NCBI GenBank assembly: GCA_964354255.1
Contig: CAYGYX010000090.1
Coordinates: 1 to 5,640 of the forward strand
Length of the DNA: 5,640 bases
From: VGBK01 sp964354255
GTDB taxonomy: Bacteria; Actinomycetota; Acidimicrobiia; Spongiisociales; UBA11373
Reading direction: 5' to 3'
Made by a program: the position numbers and the translations under genes. Within the stretch, counting starts at the first letter, position 1; every line of letters starts with the position of its first letter. Below the pieces are notes generated by a model. It searched no databases and was not told the origin of the DNA. It was given only the letters and a program-made list of their open reading frames with translations. Below, in pieces: positions 5,010-5,640 of the stretch.

Positions 5010-5246
5010 ATGGCACGTGTGCGGGTGAGCACGACTGTCGACGAAGGGCTCTTGGCGAAGGCGCGTCACGTGCGGGCGAACGTGAACGACGCCACTCTCC
5101 TCGACGAAGCCCTCGAGGCGCTGCTCGGTGTGCACCGGCGCGCCGAGATCGAGGCGGCCTACCTGGCCTATGACCGACAGCCGCTGGACGAATCCGACGA
5201 GTGGGGCGACCTGGCCTCGTTCCGGGAAGCGGCGGGGAGGTCGTGA
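5010..5246 (+). CDS. MazE-like ribbon-helix-helix antitoxin
   Basis: This 78-aa antitoxin is encoded directly before a MazF-like toxin. Residues 2-20 (ARVRVSTTVDEGLLAKARH) fit the strand and first helix of a ribbon-helix-helix DNA-binding fold, and NDATLLDEALEALLGVHRRAE fits the second helix. The C-terminal part (AYLAYDRQPLDESDEWGDLASFREAA) is acidic with Tyr, Trp and Phe; the DE-DEWGDL-SF pattern is common in actinobacterial MazE-type antitoxins and is expected to wrap around the toxin. The protein should neutralise the toxin and, with it, repress its own promoter. ATG 5010 follows a CATAGT box by 6 nt without a Shine-Dalgarno. The stop overlaps the toxin start (GTGA, 5243-5246), ensuring coupled synthesis. 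VapB-type naming is possible for such folds, but the toxin identity favours MazE. Confidence 0.85.
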   Translation: MARVRVSTTVDEGLLAKARHVRANVNDATLLDEALEALLGVHRRAEIEAAYLAYDRQPLDESDEWGDLASFREAAGRS

Positions 5247-5572
5247 CCGCTCTGCCCGCCCGGGGCGAGGTCTGGTGGTGTGAGCTTCCCCAGGTCGGTC
5301 GCCGCCCGGTGGTCGTCCTCTCTCGCGACGTCGCCATCCCCCGGCTGCACCGGGCCCTGGTTGCTCCCTGTACCACCAACCTCCGCGGTCTGCCCAGCGA
5401 GGTTGTGCTGGAAGCCGGTGAGGACCCGGTGTCACGTCGGTCGGCGGTCAACCTCGATTCGGTTGAGAGCGTTCCAGTGGCCGTGCTCGTCGAGCGCCTG
5501 GGCCGCCTGAGTGATGCACGGATGCGGCAGGTCTGTGCTGCCCTGGCGGTGGCCGTCGACTGCGGCGGCTGA
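5243..5572 (+). CDS. MazF/PemK-family mRNA interferase toxin
   Basis: This 109-aa protein has the usual MazF length. Members are ribosome-independent endoribonucleases that cut mRNA at short sequence motifs and arrest growth when the antitoxin is lost. The hallmark N-terminal strand is RGEVWWCELP (7-16), followed by GRRPVVVLSRD (19-29), whose Arg 21 aligns with the conserved catalytic Arg. RALVAPCTTNLRGLPSEVVL (37-56) carries the conserved Thr of the active site. RRSAVNLDSVESVPVAVLVERLGRLSD is the typical later core, and a C-terminal helix follows (MRQVCAALAVAV). All key positions are present, so it is probably active. The start is GTG 5243, overlapping the antitoxin stop by 4 nt, with GGGGAGG just upstream; a longer in-frame start at 5201 inside the antitoxin is less likely. 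Cleavage specificity cannot be read from the sequence. Confidence 0.9.
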   Translation: MTALPARGEVWWCELPQVGRRPVVVLSRDVAIPRLHRALVAPCTTNLRGLPSEVVLEAGEDPVSRRSAVNLDSVESVPVAVLVERLGRLSDARMRQVCAALAVAVDCGG

Positions 5573-5583
5573 TCCGGGCCGGG

Positions 5584-5618
5584 CGCCAGCGGGAGAGGGC
5601 GGGGGGTGAGGGCTTCCT
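5584..5618 (+). repeat. REP-like repeat, further copy downstream of mazF-like gene
   Basis: CGCCAGCGGGAGAGGGC followed by a GGGGGGTGAGGGC tail and TTCCT matches the units at 3904-3982 in order and orientation, with a 2-nt length difference. It begins 11 bp after the toxin stop. The remaining bases to the window end hold no visible gene. Confidence 0.6.
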
Positions 5619-5640
5619 CTGTTGCGCCGGGAGAGGCAAC

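Noticed and set aside
4548..5435. 295-aa minus-strand ORF
   Set aside because: It is antisense to YqeY, the antitoxin and the toxin, all of which have strong family motifs.

Overview
The window is about 70% or more GC with strong G/C bias at third codon positions, many GTG starts, and a membrane-anchored protein with a threonine/proline linker (TTTTLPPPSTTTTTTLP). Together these suggest an actinobacterium, perhaps of the Acidimicrobiia type. The lineage is inferred from composition and style, not shown by a marker gene. The window contains a 100-N scaffold gap flanked by an exact 55-bp duplication, so it comes from a draft (probably metagenome) assembly.

Layout. On the minus strand, 574-1 encodes the N-terminal part of a single-pass membrane protein that runs off the window. 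A 59-bp divergent promoter region separates it from a plus-strand folate block: a pteridine-reductase/FolM-like short-chain dehydrogenase (634-1362), folB (1390-1758) and folK (1755-2282, overlapping folB by ATGA). These genes supply consecutive pterin steps of tetrahydrofolate synthesis, with FolM probably acting as the reductase. A 250-bp hairpin-rich stretch with no convincing gene follows (2283-2533). Next is a clear -35/-10 promoter and a pair of overlapping genes: a 95-aa secreted or anchored proline-rich peptide (2570-2857) and a 295-aa membrane-anchored protein resembling TcpC/VirB8-like proteins (2844-3886, interrupted by the assembly gap).

The right part looks accessory. G-rich REP-like palindromic repeats (3898-4046) precede a MazG-like protein with an odd, possibly circularly permuted helix order (4160-4570), a short GatB/YqeY protein (4578-4937) and a MazE/MazF-type toxin-antitoxin pair (5010-5572). 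Another copy of the same repeat family follows at 5584-5618, so related repeats in the same orientation bracket this block.

A theme across the window is leaderless expression. Five starts (574 minus, 634, 1390, 2570, 5010) lie 6-7 nt after a -10-like hexamer with no Shine-Dalgarno, whereas genes at 2844 and 4160 have good Shine-Dalgarno sequences. I found no CRISPR array, tRNA, rRNA or insertion sequence. The least-explained items are the MazG-like gene and the structured intergenic region.
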